Source: Girardinichthys multiradiatus (Eukaryota > Chordata > Actinopteri > Cyprinodontiformes > Goodeidae). From it: 64,000 nucleotides of DNA. A model generated the notes under the pieces. It was not told where the DNA came from. It worked only from the letters and a program-made list of their open reading frames with translations, and ran no database searches. Numbering within the stretch: position 1 is the first letter of the stretch; every line of letters starts with the position of its first letter. Of the stretch, positions 33,201 to 45,215 are shown in pieces. The position numbers and the translations under genes were made by a program. Location of the stretch: contig NC_061802.1 of NCBI RefSeq assembly GCF_021462225.1, positions 8,389,859 to 8,453,858 on the forward strand. Direction: 5' to 3'.

Positions 33201-35704
33201 GACCATGTATGAAAGGCCCTCCATATTAAGACCAACCTAAAAGCGTACATCAGACCCTATTTTTGAGAGATTTTGGCGCAACAGATTGACATGTCCATTG
33301 ACCACTGAATTGTGTTTTATCCAGTAAAAGCTAAAATTTTACATTTCGCCCGGAAATTGGATAGAAATCTTGGGAAAGCAGAAAAGCTAAGCATATGTCA
33401 GATATTTTTGGAACGATTATCATCATTACTTTTTTATTTATTGACTGAGACATCGCTCCCAGCTGGGGAACAAAGAGCCTCCCTGTGCATGTCGTTTAGT
33501 CACAGCAGAAAGTCGCAGCCTCTGGCATCTGCTCTCTAAGAGACCTTTTGAACCCTAATCCCCCTTCTATATATTATAGGAAGATGACTTTCACCATGTA
33601 TGTTTGCAATTTTAGTAATCTTATCTTATTAAAGGACCGGAATTACATGGGAGATGTATCAGAAATAATCTCACGTCATGATTGGCTCTAAAAGTGAAAT
33701 TTCCTCCATCGGAATTAAAACCACACAAAACACGCATCGGATTGAAATAATTAGGCTGCTTGTCCTATAAATGCCTCAGGAGTGAGACATGACTAACATA
33801 ATGAAAGTCATCTCACACATTTCCTCTGACTGTAATTAGTCCCGTTGGATTTTTACTTTGCTGGTATTTGCTCGGCACATGATTTGACAGGAACACAAGA
33901 GCTTTGTCTTGTGTTCATTGGAATCTTATGTGAAATCACGCACATGGACATTATGTATATGTAAATTTTTTTTCCTAGAGGCTAGATGAGGTTTTGAAAA
34001 AGCCTCTTATGAGCGGCTAAGAGGTGACGGTTTGATGATTAGGGAGCTGGCCTCCACAACAATAGGGTATTGGGGTTTGGGATGATGGAAGTTGCAGGCA
34101 TGGGGAGGGGTACCTTCCAGTGCTAGGCTCCATCCTGCACCTCAGTTTTACTACTACGCAGACACGTAGGGTTTTAGCCCTAACTCGCTCCTCCTGAATT
34201 TTGCTTTTGGGTACTGGGGCGGTTTCCCATCCTACTCACTGGATGGTCTTGCTCCCAGGTGCAAAATAAAAGTTGGACCCTCCAATCTTTCTGACATACC
34301 AATAAGATTGGAGGGTACTATACTCAGTCATATTCAGTAAATTAGAATTGGCGCTCCAATGAGGCTCATTCGTCAGAATAACAAATTTTAAGCAGGTATT
34401 AAACATACTTTTACTAAAGCCCACATTTCTGCATTAAAAAACGATTTTTTGGTCGGATATATTCTAATATATTCTAATTCTAATATTCCACTATTCTAAT
34501 CTTAAATGCTACATTTTCATGAGCTGTAAGCAGAAAATCATCATTATTAACAGAAAGGCTTGAAAATATCACTCTCTGATTAATTAATCTATAAAATGTA
34601 TTTTACTCAGCTATCTGACTTACAAATTTTAATTTCTTGAAAATGTTACTGAAAATTTTTATTTACTGAATATGACTGTACATACTGAACAGCTTTGGTT
34701 CAAACCTGACCTCTTGGTAAACATCGGTATTATTATTTAATATAAACCCTCACAATAATGACTTTGAGACATTTTTTCATCCCTGGAGTCAATGGAGGGC
34801 TGAAAATACGGTCCCCAAACGGAATTTAGAAGACCACCGGAAGAGAAACGTACACACCCCAACCCTATCTCAGCCCTTACAGGAAACTTGGACAGTTTTA
34901 TCTCCACCCGTTAGTTAGCAGCAGCCCTCCAGGGAGGATTCTGTGGGTAGATTTAGAGATAATAGGGAAGGGTGCCATGAGGTAGCCATGGCTTCCTGGG
35001 CTTGAAAAGTGACTGATTCATCTTTTTTTTTTGCCTACAGATGAGAATAATCAAGTCCCAAAAATAATTGTTGTATGCTTTTCCTCTTCTCTGCAAGAGT
35101 TAAATCAAAACCTGCCTCGGAGAGGATGATGTTTCCCTCTAATGAGGACTGCAATAGGGGGAAATCAGGGATGCTAATTCGCTGCTATTCTTCTGACAGT
35201 ACATGATAAAAACACAAGCAGGAACAGGATCTGTGCCAAAAGTAAGAAGAATTAAAGGAAACTACACTTGGGCTTACAAAGAAAAAGCAATACAATAAGA
35301 GGAGTGTAGACCCCCTTAGTAAGCCTGTTAAGGTGGATGTGTAGCCGTTTAACATGTCTGCAGGCACAAGAGGCCTTTGTCTTTTCCCCACACTTCCTAC
35401 ATTCATCCCTCTCTGTCTTTGTGCAAAGAAAAAACACGGCCACAAAGTAAATCTGTGAGCTAAGCATTTGGATGTGGTTTTAATATATTAGGTAATTTAT
35501 CTCGTTGGTATGAAAGCGAACACTAAACAGCACCAGGTGGATCATTTTCAGAGAGCTTCGCATACAGCTTAACCATTCACATTACTCAGATCTGTGTTTT
35601 ATTAGGTGAAAATGTGCACTCCTGCAAATACTTGCCAGTTTAAAATAAGAGTTGCAGTTCATAGCAAATGTTCTACTTTCTGATGTTCTGTCTTGTTTTT
35701 CCAT
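33201..35704. other. PGM1-ROR1 intergenic
   Basis: No gene. 34430-34690 holds a degraded arm related to the young Tc1 family ('tggtcggatatattctaat', 'cattttcatgagctgtaagc'). 34010-34250 may contain a worn SINE. 33560-33900 looks less AT-rich and free of repeats. Confidence 0.35.
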
Positions 35705-35985
35705 TCATCCATCTTCCAAAGGCGCTTTGACCTGTGCATCAGAAGCTATCCCAAATTTGGGCCGACACAAACACGCAACCATGAACACACTCACTCTTGC
35801 GCTCAACTTAATCACCAATTAACTTAACATGCATGTTTCTGGACTGGACTGTGGGAGGAAGCCGGGTTGTGTCGACAGGACCCAGGCATTCACATGGAGA
35901 AGACCTGCTCACCTGGGGGTCAAACCAGAGACCTACCTCCTGTGAGGTGACAAAGATAACCACCACACCAACCTGTCGAGGAAAA
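35705..35985. repeat. Dispersed vertebrate-type repeat
   Basis: 'ggactgtgggaggaagccgg' followed by 'acccaggcattcacatggag' and a 'gtcaaaccagagacctacct' tail are landmarks of a repeat common in fish. I believe it is a LINE 3' end, but the class is uncertain. Confidence 0.5.
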
Positions 35986-37440
35986 AAGGATTTTCTTTCT
36001 TCCTATGAAACTATACTACTTTTACTGTAATTGTGGTACTTTGCTCATAAATGTTACTGTCATTGTTGAAATTCTCATAGTTGAACCAGGTTGACCTGTA
36101 AGACTGTAAAATAAGACAAAAATATTACACGCTAAAAAGTTATACTACCACTGCCATGGTGGAAATATAATTATTTTTCTTTATTAAAAATACAGCAAAA
36201 ATCTTATGATTTTGACATGTTAATCAATATTTATATTTGATTTGGTACTTCTAAACATCATTGTTTTTGTTTTTGGCCTTAAATAAGTTTAATTACAAAA
36301 TTATTTCAATTCTGATTTTGTTTGGGTGTCAATAAGCTGGTCAAAATCCATACAACTAATTTAAGATGACATCCATTTTTTTTAATTAAGTTTAAGAAAG
36401 AATCAGAATCTTTATACAAAATCGAGTGACATTTCCCCAATTGTCAAAAATCTTCAGAACACCATTGTTTCTTTGTCCTGTTGACATGTGATTACTACAG
36501 ACTAACTACAGTTAGGTAAAGCACAGGTTGAAGGGATGATGGCTCAGGTCCATTTAGTTTACCAGAAGGTCAGGAGAGTGAACAGTTTGAACAAATGGGA
36601 GATCCTCACTAAGTGCAATGAAGCCACAACTTTTCAACCTTATATTTTTATTCGATAACAAGTCAGCATAGTTCTCTGCAGAAAAAAGAAAGATCAATGA
36701 CAGAGCTGTACATCCCCTAGAGCTGAAAAAACCCTCAAATGATATTAACTTCTGGTTTTCTTTGTGGTTTGAGCTGTCTATATTTCACATTCTTTCAAGA
36801 CACAAAAGAGAAAAGATGAGTTGCAGGTTGTTTAATGGAAGCAGCTGATTTGAATCCAGCTGAAAATTTTGCATTATCTCCATGTTCATCAAATGCCAGC
36901 CTATTCCTCTAACCTTTATTTGATTTATCCTTAATTCAAAAAGAATACATGTTTGATGTGTTTTAGACCCAAAAATAGCAGGAGTTCTTAGTTTTAATTT
37001 ATTTAAAGAATGTGATTTTTTTTTATTATTTGACCTACCAATCAGCAGTCAGAGCAGATTAAGGGAAAATTGGCTTATTTTTATCTCCAGCCTACTGATT
37101 GGTGCATCTCTACTGGGAATGCAGAGCATGGGCTCATTCACAAAGGATTACCACATCTGATAAATACAAGAGTGCAATGACATTTATAATTTAAATGGTT
37201 AAAAGCAACACAATAAAATTCGCTCTAGTCTCTACTGGAAGCCAGATAGATGTTTATGATTTGGTCTTGACATTTCAATTAAGGTGGACTTAAAAGATTC
37301 CCCTACATGTGTGTGGTTGAAAGGTTCTGCAGTGAACATTTATCACTGGAAACTTTATGCATTTAGCTCTTTGAAATGGAGACTGCATGCACTTTAAAAT
37401 AGGTATTAAAAATCAATTTAATACCGTTTTGAGAATATGG
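35986..37440. other. Intergenic upstream of ROR1
   Basis: AT-rich and without genes. 37020-37116 ends 'attggtgcatctctactggg', which resembles the terminal repeat of hAT-type elements; the other end was not found. Confidence 0.35.
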
Positions 37441-37832
37441 TCACTTGTTACCGAAACAGAGAAGCATCAGGCCGTTCAGTTGTTGTTCCCGAAGTAAACA
37501 CACGGTGGCGACACATGTCTAAACACAACCATGTGGTTCCTTTGGGGCACAACTCTGATTATTGAGGTTTGTTGAAAGGAGTTTGCGCTCATTTGGAGAG
37601 GGAGACACACACTGTCGGGACTCCAAAGTTAGAAGGAAACGAGGCAACATTTCCCTTCAGCCTTTTTATCCAGATAGTTTCGGTGCGCCTTTTTGAAAGA
37701 AAGCGCAAACAGCAAACTCTAAGCCAGCGCGCTGAATCTGGAGACTCGTTCTGAGGAGAGAAGGCTCACCTTGAGATTTTGTTCGGATTTGGATGTGAAA
37801 AGCGAGTAAGGGTGTAAGACAGAGCCGGAGGA
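37441..37832 (+). promoter_or_regulatory. ROR1 promoter / 5' UTR candidate
   Basis: CpG frequency rises over this stretch compared with its surroundings ('cacacggtggcgacacatg', 'aagccagcgcgctgaatc'). It leads into the ROR1 ATG. No transcription start can be fixed. Confidence 0.45.
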
Positions 37833-37938
37833 ATGTATCAAAATCGGGCAGCGGTGCGGCAGCGTCTGTGGAGATGTCCACCCTGCGCTCTCTGGATCTC
37901 CCTGCTGCTCCAAGGCGTCCTGGACTTGAGCGCGTCTG
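37833..37938 (+). CDS. ROR1: ROR1 exon 1, signal peptide
   Basis: ROR1 is a single-pass receptor tyrosine kinase-like (pseudokinase) receptor for Wnt5a-type ligands, with Ig, Frizzled-like, Kringle and kinase domains. Here 35 codons plus one base encode MYQNRAAVRQRLWRCPPCAL, then WISLLLQGVLDLSAS. It has a basic N-region (RQRLWR), a hydrophobic core (ALWISLLLQGVL) and a plausible cleavage zone, followed by donor TCTG|GTAAGT. Signal peptides diverge quickly, so the name rests mainly on position: in human, ROR1 follows PGM1 on the same strand and its first exon encodes only the signal peptide before a very long intron. No later ROR1 exon was recognised in the window. Confidence 0.72.
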
Positions 37939-38506
37939 GTAAGTTTCAGCAACTTTCTCCTTCCATCGGAAATCTTTCCTGTCGCTCTTCTGCGTCTCTG
38001 TTGGCTGTGTTCTTTGCGGGTAATCCTCATTCAGCTATGTGCCCTATGTGCAAAACTTGATTGCTCTGAAACGTGTATTTATTTTAATTAAATTGAGACG
38101 GTTCCAGTCTTTTACAACCATGTTTATATTTTGAAAGCTGTCTTTTGTTTCCACGCAAGAGACCATCTCCGTCGCATGAAGATAAAGCAGATCTGTTTCC
38201 CACCACTCATGCAAACGATCTTTGGTTTTCAGATTGAAGTCCTTTTGTGATTCTCAAGTCTCGGCACGGGGAGAGACTTCACCCATTGATAGACATGAGG
38301 GGGACTTTTACCTTGGCTGTTGGGAGCGCATTGTGCGCCCCACCACCCCCTCAAATGTAGATTAGTTAGAGATAAGGATGGTTGAGGGCTTATCTCCAGG
38401 GCCTTTTCTCTTTGCCTTTGGTTAATATCATTAATTGCTGTTGAGGACTTTTTATAGCGTGTGGCTGCTTATGCAGAGGGGTTCTCAGATTTGTGTTTGC
38501 AGTGCC

Positions 38507-39590
38507 CTGCAAATGTATCCATCCCCCTTAATCTTTTTCACATTTTGTCAAGTTACCACCAGACGTTATATTTGGGATTTCAAACAACATAATGCCTAAT
38601 AAAAAAAAAAAAAAATTCAATGTTTGTGGGGCTAAGAGTATGAAAACACTGATGTTCATTTGCATCCAGCGCCTTTGAATCAATGCTTTCTAGAACCACC
38701 CTCTCTAGCACTTACAGCTGTTTCAGGGTAAGTGAAATTGTTGTCCATATATCTTCACAAAATACTGGAAAGTCAATCAGATTGGATGAAGAGAATGTGA
38801 ATGTCTTTATTTTGGTCTCAGATTTTCAATTGTATCCGAGTTTGAACTTTGACTAGATCATTTTAACACATAAAAAGCTTGAACTTAAACATTCCACTGT
38901 AGCTCTGGCTGCATATGGTTGTTGCCCTTCTGAAAGGAAAACTGCTACCACACAAAGTATCCCCACAGCATGACTCTGCCTCCACCCTATTTCACGACAG
39001 GGATGGTGTTAGTGTTTTGCAAGTAGATAGAAAAGTACAATTTTGGTCTTGTCTGACCAGACCACTTTCTTCCACATGTATGCTGTGTCCCCTACATGGC
39101 TTGTGGTAAACTGCAAAGGGGACATCTTCTGGCTAATCTTTCAAAAAAGTAATTCTTGTCACTCTTCAATGACTTGAAAGGTGTTCTTTGAGATGTTTGA
39201 AGCTTGGGAAATTTTGTAACAGAATCTTGCTTTGAAGTCCTCCAGAGCTTTGAAGAACCTTGGTCTTCAGGATGCTGTTTGTTCAGTAATGTTCTCAAAG
39301 GCCTTTACAGAACTGCTAGATTTCTGCTGACATTAAATTACATACTGTTGGACTTTGTTCACTGATTAGACTGAATGCAATTGGCTGTACTGGATTTTAT
39401 TTCGAGATATTAGAGTAAAGAGGGTTGAATACAACGTAAGCCACACGTTTCAAATTTTATTTTAATTAAAAGGTACGTTTCATATTCCTCCCACTAAACA
39501 ATTACGCTTTGCTTGGCGTTGGTCTGTCATGTAATTCTCCATTGAAATACATTGAAGTTGGATTTGTATGAATATTTTTGCAAAGCACTT
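38507..39590 (-). mobile_element. Decayed Tc1-like transposon in ROR1 intron
   Basis: Ends 'ccctgcaaatgtatccatcc' and, inverted, 'gtatgaatatttttgcaaag'. In - orientation it keeps 'tccactgtagctctggctgc', 'tccccacagcatgactctgc', 'ttttggtcttgtctgaccag' (first-Asp region) and 'cacatgtatgctgtgtcccc'. It is the best preserved of the four related copies, but stops and indels are present throughout. Confidence 0.8.
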
Positions 39591-40354
39591 TATCTTTAGG
39601 GCCTTTGCTGCTTGGGTTTGGCTGATGCCTCTAATGGGCGTTAAGACAGTAAGATAATATTTTTTCAAAAAGTATTTAAGTGACTTCTGAGACAGAGTAA
39701 CTCCCTGATTTGTGGGAAACCGTATTTAGGACTAAAGGCTATAGTTTTGTCTTGTCAGTCTTGAGTTTTACTGCTTTTCTCACCTCCTCCACCTTCACAC
39801 AGCTCTGTGTGTTTGTGTAGGACTCTAAAGGAAAAGATGGCAGATGGCCTCATGCAGTATGTATATATATAACTGCTTGACTAATATAAGTATGATTAAT
39901 TTTAGTTTGAATTAGCTATGAACTGTTTATGAAGCTGCTCATGGAAGGCATTTCAAGTTTTTTTGCTGTTCTGGCCTTTTTGAGTGTGTTGTAAGTATCC
40001 AACAGGCCTCCCGGTGCAGATAGGTAGTTATGAATTATCTCCGGAAGATTTTCTACGTTTGTTTGGATTACCTCTGTCCTCCCCTAAATGCTTTGGGCTG
40101 TTATTTACGATGACACTGTGCAGCATATGCACTGTTGAGCTTAAAGCTTTTATGTGATAGCCCTTTTTCCCATCCAATCCTGATATTCTGGCCTTTTTCT
40201 TTTGCTGGGAGACGGGGAGGAATGTTAATCCACATTACTTAACAGGATGAGTTGGCTATGGGTTTTTCAAATGGAGTTTAATGGTGGAATATGGAGAGGA
40301 GAGGCTTAATTCCCCCCCTCCATGAAATCCAGAAATTCAACTGTATCCTAATAG

Positions 40355-41065
40355 TAGAGGTGCACCAATAAATTAATCAACCAGTTTTCTGTGTCTTAGT
40401 GTCCCTATTATAGTCGTCATGTTGCTAAAATGTCACACTCGATTCCAATGCCAAAAAAATACTGAATCTTCAATACTGTGGGAAAAATAAAGATATAAAC
40501 ATGACAATATTTTTAAAGTCCTAATTACTGCAAAACCACTTAATAGTTATCAGGCAAGACAGCAGCCACTTAGATAAAAACAATGCTACTTTTTGTAGTT
40601 CCAGCACATTATCAGCAGGGTAGGATGACACATTTTCTGACTAGTTTGAAGTCAACGTTTTTTCTGTTTCACTCTGGAACTAAAGAAAAAGCCCCATAAA
40701 ATTATTTTAAGATATGCTTTTTACAATAACATCGGTATATGGCGCATTGGCAAAGGTTTCTTCAAAACACCAGGATTACCATGACATGTTTTTTTATTAT
40801 TCATGGATCAAAAAATGCTGGCTGCATCACTGCTGTGCCAAGTTCACTTCACCTTTATTTAAGTTATGTGACAACTTAGGAAGATACCAGCTCAATTAAA
40901 ATATTTTCAAAAAGTCTTCTTGTTTTAGAATTGATTACCACCAAACATTTTAAATGTACACAGCCCCTTAAAACAAATCTGAATCATAAAAGAAATCAGG
41001 TCAGACCTTCAAGAAAATCAGAAATTGGTACTGGCCAAGGAAAGCTGTATTGGTACATCTTCACC
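40355..41065. mobile_element. hAT-like non-autonomous relic
   Basis: The left end 'tagaggtgcaccaataaatt' and the right end 'tattggtacatcttcacc' are imperfect inverted partners of the 'TAGAGGTGCACCGAT' type. No transposase and no clear 8-bp duplication. Confidence 0.5.
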
Positions 41066-42104
41066 TAATAATTTAAAATATAAATCAATAGGCTTTGCTT
41101 TACATTTACAAATTACTGATGTCTCAAGGACTGGCTTCATTTTTTCTGAGCTGAAAGTCAACAATTGTCAGAAAAAACAAAGTACTTTCTCAAGATTGAA
41201 ATAAATATGCTTTACGTTTCCAGTCTATTCGTAAAAGTAAATGACAGTAATTAAGGAGCTTTTATGAAGCTTTTCTCTTTCAATGACAACCTCTCCACCA
41301 TTTGTCAGTTGATGGGAGTTTTGTCTCTGTTCTAGCTTGGAGTCGGAGAGGCACAACAACAATGTGGTCCGGCTGTAATCAATTGTAAAGAGAACAGTGC
41401 GGCTCCCTGTGATCTGTGGCTGTGTTACAGCCACACTGTGGAAGTGTCTCAGCACATGTGGCCAAGAAGAAAGGGAAGAGCGTCGTTATCTGCTTTTATT
41501 TGCGGCCGTCTGGTTTGCATGTCACTCTTCAAGCTTCCAGTCAGGGGTCGGAGGTCGCAGGTCTGTCGGTGTAGTATAAATGCCAGCATTTTCAGGAACA
41601 ATTAAAGTTTCCCCGGCTTCAACAAGGGAATTTTGATGACATGTCGGACAATACATGAGTTTGTTATAGATACAAACAGACACATGTAGTTTATGTATTT
41701 TAGGGAGCTACATATGCACTTCTTAAATGTTTATAAATACTGATGAAAGTAAGTCAGGAGGTCATGGAAGGAATTTGGTTTGATTATTGCTGGACAGGAG
41801 ATTATGGCCCTTTGAATGGCCACACCCACTGAAGTCAAAATCTGCTTTTCAGGTGCAGAACTAAACCTATTGCTGCTAATTCATGTTACTCCCACTTCCC
41901 TTCAAGGTCTGAAAAACTTACACAAATATCAGCAGACCTTGTATTTAATATATGCCTTATATTAAATCACCACTATTAATTCAGCGTAAAGCAGTCTGTG
42001 TCGCATTGATTTATTTTCATTTATTCTGAAGTTAAAGTCAGGTCTTGCATAAGACCTAACATAAAAACAAAACTGTTTTATTGTTAAATGGTGACAGCTG
42101 TGCC

Positions 42105-42141
42105 TGTACTGCTTTTTGGCTATAAGTAATAATGTGGGACA
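42105..42141 (+). repeat. 37-bp direct repeat, copy A
   Basis: Starts TGTACTGCTTTTTGGCTATA and ends 'gtgggaca'. It is identical to 43339-43375. Confidence 0.9.
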
Positions 42142-43338
42142 CTTTCATTAAACGAAAGTATTAGCTGTGTTTTTATAATTCCATTTCTACATAACCTGTG
42201 TAAGTATTCCTGACTGTAGGGCATTCACCTCTGAATGTTAAAGGTCATATGAGTGGCAGTCATAATGAAATCTGTTTAGAGTTGCATTTGGCCTTTTAAT
42301 GTCACCCAGAAAGGCTTTAAACAGGGTTAGTCAACCTTTAAAAGAAAACTGGTATAATATATACTTGTTTAAGTCCATCAGTGTCTAGAAACTTTGTTTA
42401 GTAATATTCTTTCTCTCAGAAGAATGTCCAAAGAAAACTGTTGGAGAACTTCAGCAAGCCTTTTTGATTTGGGCCAATAAATGTCAAATTTAAATGAACT
42501 ACAGATTTCTCTGAGATTCAGTGGTGTAGCCCAGGGGCCTGATGTTAATTGGTACACACAATTGTGTTACATTTCACTGGATCTCACCATAAATGCAACT
42601 GTAAAGTTCCACATTTTCCCTTTTAAAACGTAATGTTTCCTGTTTTAACCAATGAGAATTTGTAGGCAATGAAACATGAGATGGATGGTCTTCCCTTTTT
42701 TCCTGACAAATATAACGCCCTCTTTCAGCTTCCTTTGAGATCCACGGGTGTTTAGCTGAAAAAAGCCCCCCTGCTGGGAAGCCACCTCAGTCATGGGAAA
42801 TGCTTCGGTCCTGTGTGTTCTGCCCACAGATGTGCCTCCCTTTTAATCAGCTTAGTGTCCTCAGGTGTGGCCAACGCTTCATATTTAGAAAAAAAACCTT
42901 GTTTCATCCAGACAGGACATGTCACACCTTATCTGGTCTGAGTGGTGCATCACTTTCAGTGTTTAGATTTTTTTTCCCACTCTGCACATCACACACTACG
43001 CCACCTCTAGTGTAGAGCGCCGTGCGTCCCCCTAAAAGCCCTTGGCAGGCGCTGAAAAATGTGTCAGGAGCTGTATGTGTGAAACAGATGTAGTTTTTGC
43101 TAGGAGTGGGAGAGAGTTGACTCTTTCTGAGACAGCTCGACTCCGTTTTTAGTGTTTGAAATGGGGGGAAAATCATTGACTTTAATTTAGTCAGCACATA
43201 GCCATAAATCACACACTCAGACTCTGTTCTATGTTCCTGATTTCAACCGTCGGTGTGTACATTGCGCTCGGCCGATTTCTCACTTCCCACTCCTTATTAA
43301 GCACATGTGTGTTGCCAGTGCTCAGTGTGCCTCAGTGT

Positions 43339-43375
43339 TGTACTGCTTTTTGGCTATAAGTAATAATGTGGGACA
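43339..43375 (+). repeat. 37-bp direct repeat, copy B
   Basis: Identical to copy A at 42105-42141; the flanks differ on both sides. Confidence 0.9.
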
Positions 43376-43779
43376 AACTACTTGGAGAATGCTTATTGTT
43401 TAACTGGTGTGTAGTAAGCAGTCTGACTGCTCTAAATTATATAAAGTATATATAAAGAAAATCCAGATATTTAGTAACTTCTCTTAGTGTTGTTGTTAAT
43501 CCCCCTGAATACTGTTGGTGATGCAAAAAGCCCCAAAATGTTTATGTTGTCTCGCTGAGGTGCTGGTTTTGGTTGGTGGAAATGCTGGAAAAACGAGACA
43601 CCATCTTTTCCAGCTTTTCTGTGCATGACAGGAGGTCTAAATTTACCAGTGAAGAACAAAAATAAGCTTTGAATCTTAAATCTGATTTTTTAAAATTTAT
43701 TATTCCTTCATTTTCTGTTAGATTCAAATGTACTACTTCTATCAAAACGTCTGCAGCACATATTTTTTCTATTTGGATA

Positions 43780-43832
43780 AAAAAAAAAAAAAATTGGTAT
43801 CGGTCAGGAAAAGCCTGATTGGTTCATCTTTT
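43780..43832. repeat. hAT-like terminal relic
   Basis: 'attggtatcggtcaggaaaa' then 'ctgattggttcatc' resembles the right end at 41030-41065. The partner end was not located. Confidence 0.35.
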
Positions 43833-44090
43833 TTTTGGACTAATCGAGCTCTTAATTTTTTTTTTTTTTTGTGGTCAGTGGGAACGCTTTATCAAAGTCC
43901 ATGGTGCAATTCACTCGTATCTTCCTTTTTGATGCTTGATAATGTTTCTGCCACTGCAAACTGTTGCCAAGCATGAAAACCTTTTTCCTGCAATTTACTG
44001 TCTGCTTGAGTGCTGAGTGGTAAACGGCTGGATAGAGAAAACTCTGTGGAGGGTTCATGGAAATCTGGAGCTGGATGAAGAGAAGGAATG

Positions 44091-44320
44091 AATTGCAGTG
44101 ATTTAGGGTTTTAGCGCTAAAGTTCAGAGGTCAGTGTGGCTACTTAACATATTTTGCGGGGATTTTCTTTGGAAAAAGAAGCTGCAAAAATGTCATGTTG
44201 TAATCTCCAGATTCTGTAATCTTCAGCTGCGCTCTACTTTTCTGTTGATGTCTTTTGAATCAGCTTCGGAGACATAAAAAGCATTGCTACATATGTCAAG
44301 TTTCTCCGCTGGTCCGTGTC
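44091..44320 (+). repeat. Diverged direct duplication, unit 1
   Basis: 'gcgctaaagttcagaggtca', 'gaaaaagaagctgcaaaaat' and 'tctgttgatgtcttttgaat' recur in order at 44985-45215 with many differences. Confidence 0.7.
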
Positions 44321-44984
44321 TTGTAGTCACTTCAAAATAGGAAGAACAGTTGACAGCTAATAATATGCTGAAAGCATCTAAGGATCAAGTATGATGACAT
44401 TTGACGTCTTTCTTGACAATTTGTGGGATTTTCCATCAGGATATAATATAAAAGTGATGAGGGACTAGCAGGAATAAATGTTCTTCGACTGATGATTGGT
44501 TAGTACGTTAAAATGTTTGAAGTGAAGTGATTGTCTTTGCCAATAAAATGTAAGGTACTTGTTTTTTGACATAAAATTAATACTCTTTTTTTTTTTAAAG
44601 TAGAATTTAAAAAGTAGAATTTTACTTTGTTTTACTTTTCTTATTCATTTAAAACTAAATATTGTTTTTAACTTTTTTTTTTATTGATAATTACTTATTT
44701 TTTCATATTTTTTTCCCCAAGCGCATAAGGGAGATTTGGGCAGTTTTTAGGGGGTACAATGGCCCTGAGTGGTCAAGACAATACTTCCTGCAAGAAATGA
44801 CTAAGAATAAAATACAAATCAGTTACAAATTCAGAAACTTATGATAAATTTGCCTATATTCACAATCAGAGCAATACATGAGAACCCTGATATAAGGCTG
44901 GCAGCAAGTTTATCCTGCCAAAAATGTCTCCAGTGATCACTGTTGGAGAATTGCAGCAAAGATTGGTATCTTGGGGTCACCAAG

Positions 44985-45215
44985 TTTTCAAATATAGCGG
45001 TTAAGGATTCTAGGGCTAAAGTTACAAACTCACATGTGGCCACTTGAGATGTTTTTTTCCAGAGAAAGAGGCTGCAGAAAAGTCTTGTTGTTTCTCTTCA
45101 GATCCCTAAATGTTCTGTTCAGTACTTTCTGTGTTGATGTCTTCCGACTCAGCCTGGAAGATAAATTACAGTTGCCAAATTAGGAAAATGTTCCCCGCTG
45201 TACTTCATGCTCACA
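44985..45215 (+). repeat. Diverged direct duplication, unit 2
   Basis: 'agggctaaagttacaaactc', 'gagaaagaggctgcagaaaa' and 'tgtgttgatgtcttccgact' match unit 1 in the same order and spacing. Confidence 0.7.

Noticed and set aside
37569..37754. Open frame just upstream of the ROR1 ATG
   Set aside because: It lies in the presumed 5' UTR, has no known motif, and ends before the signal-peptide start.
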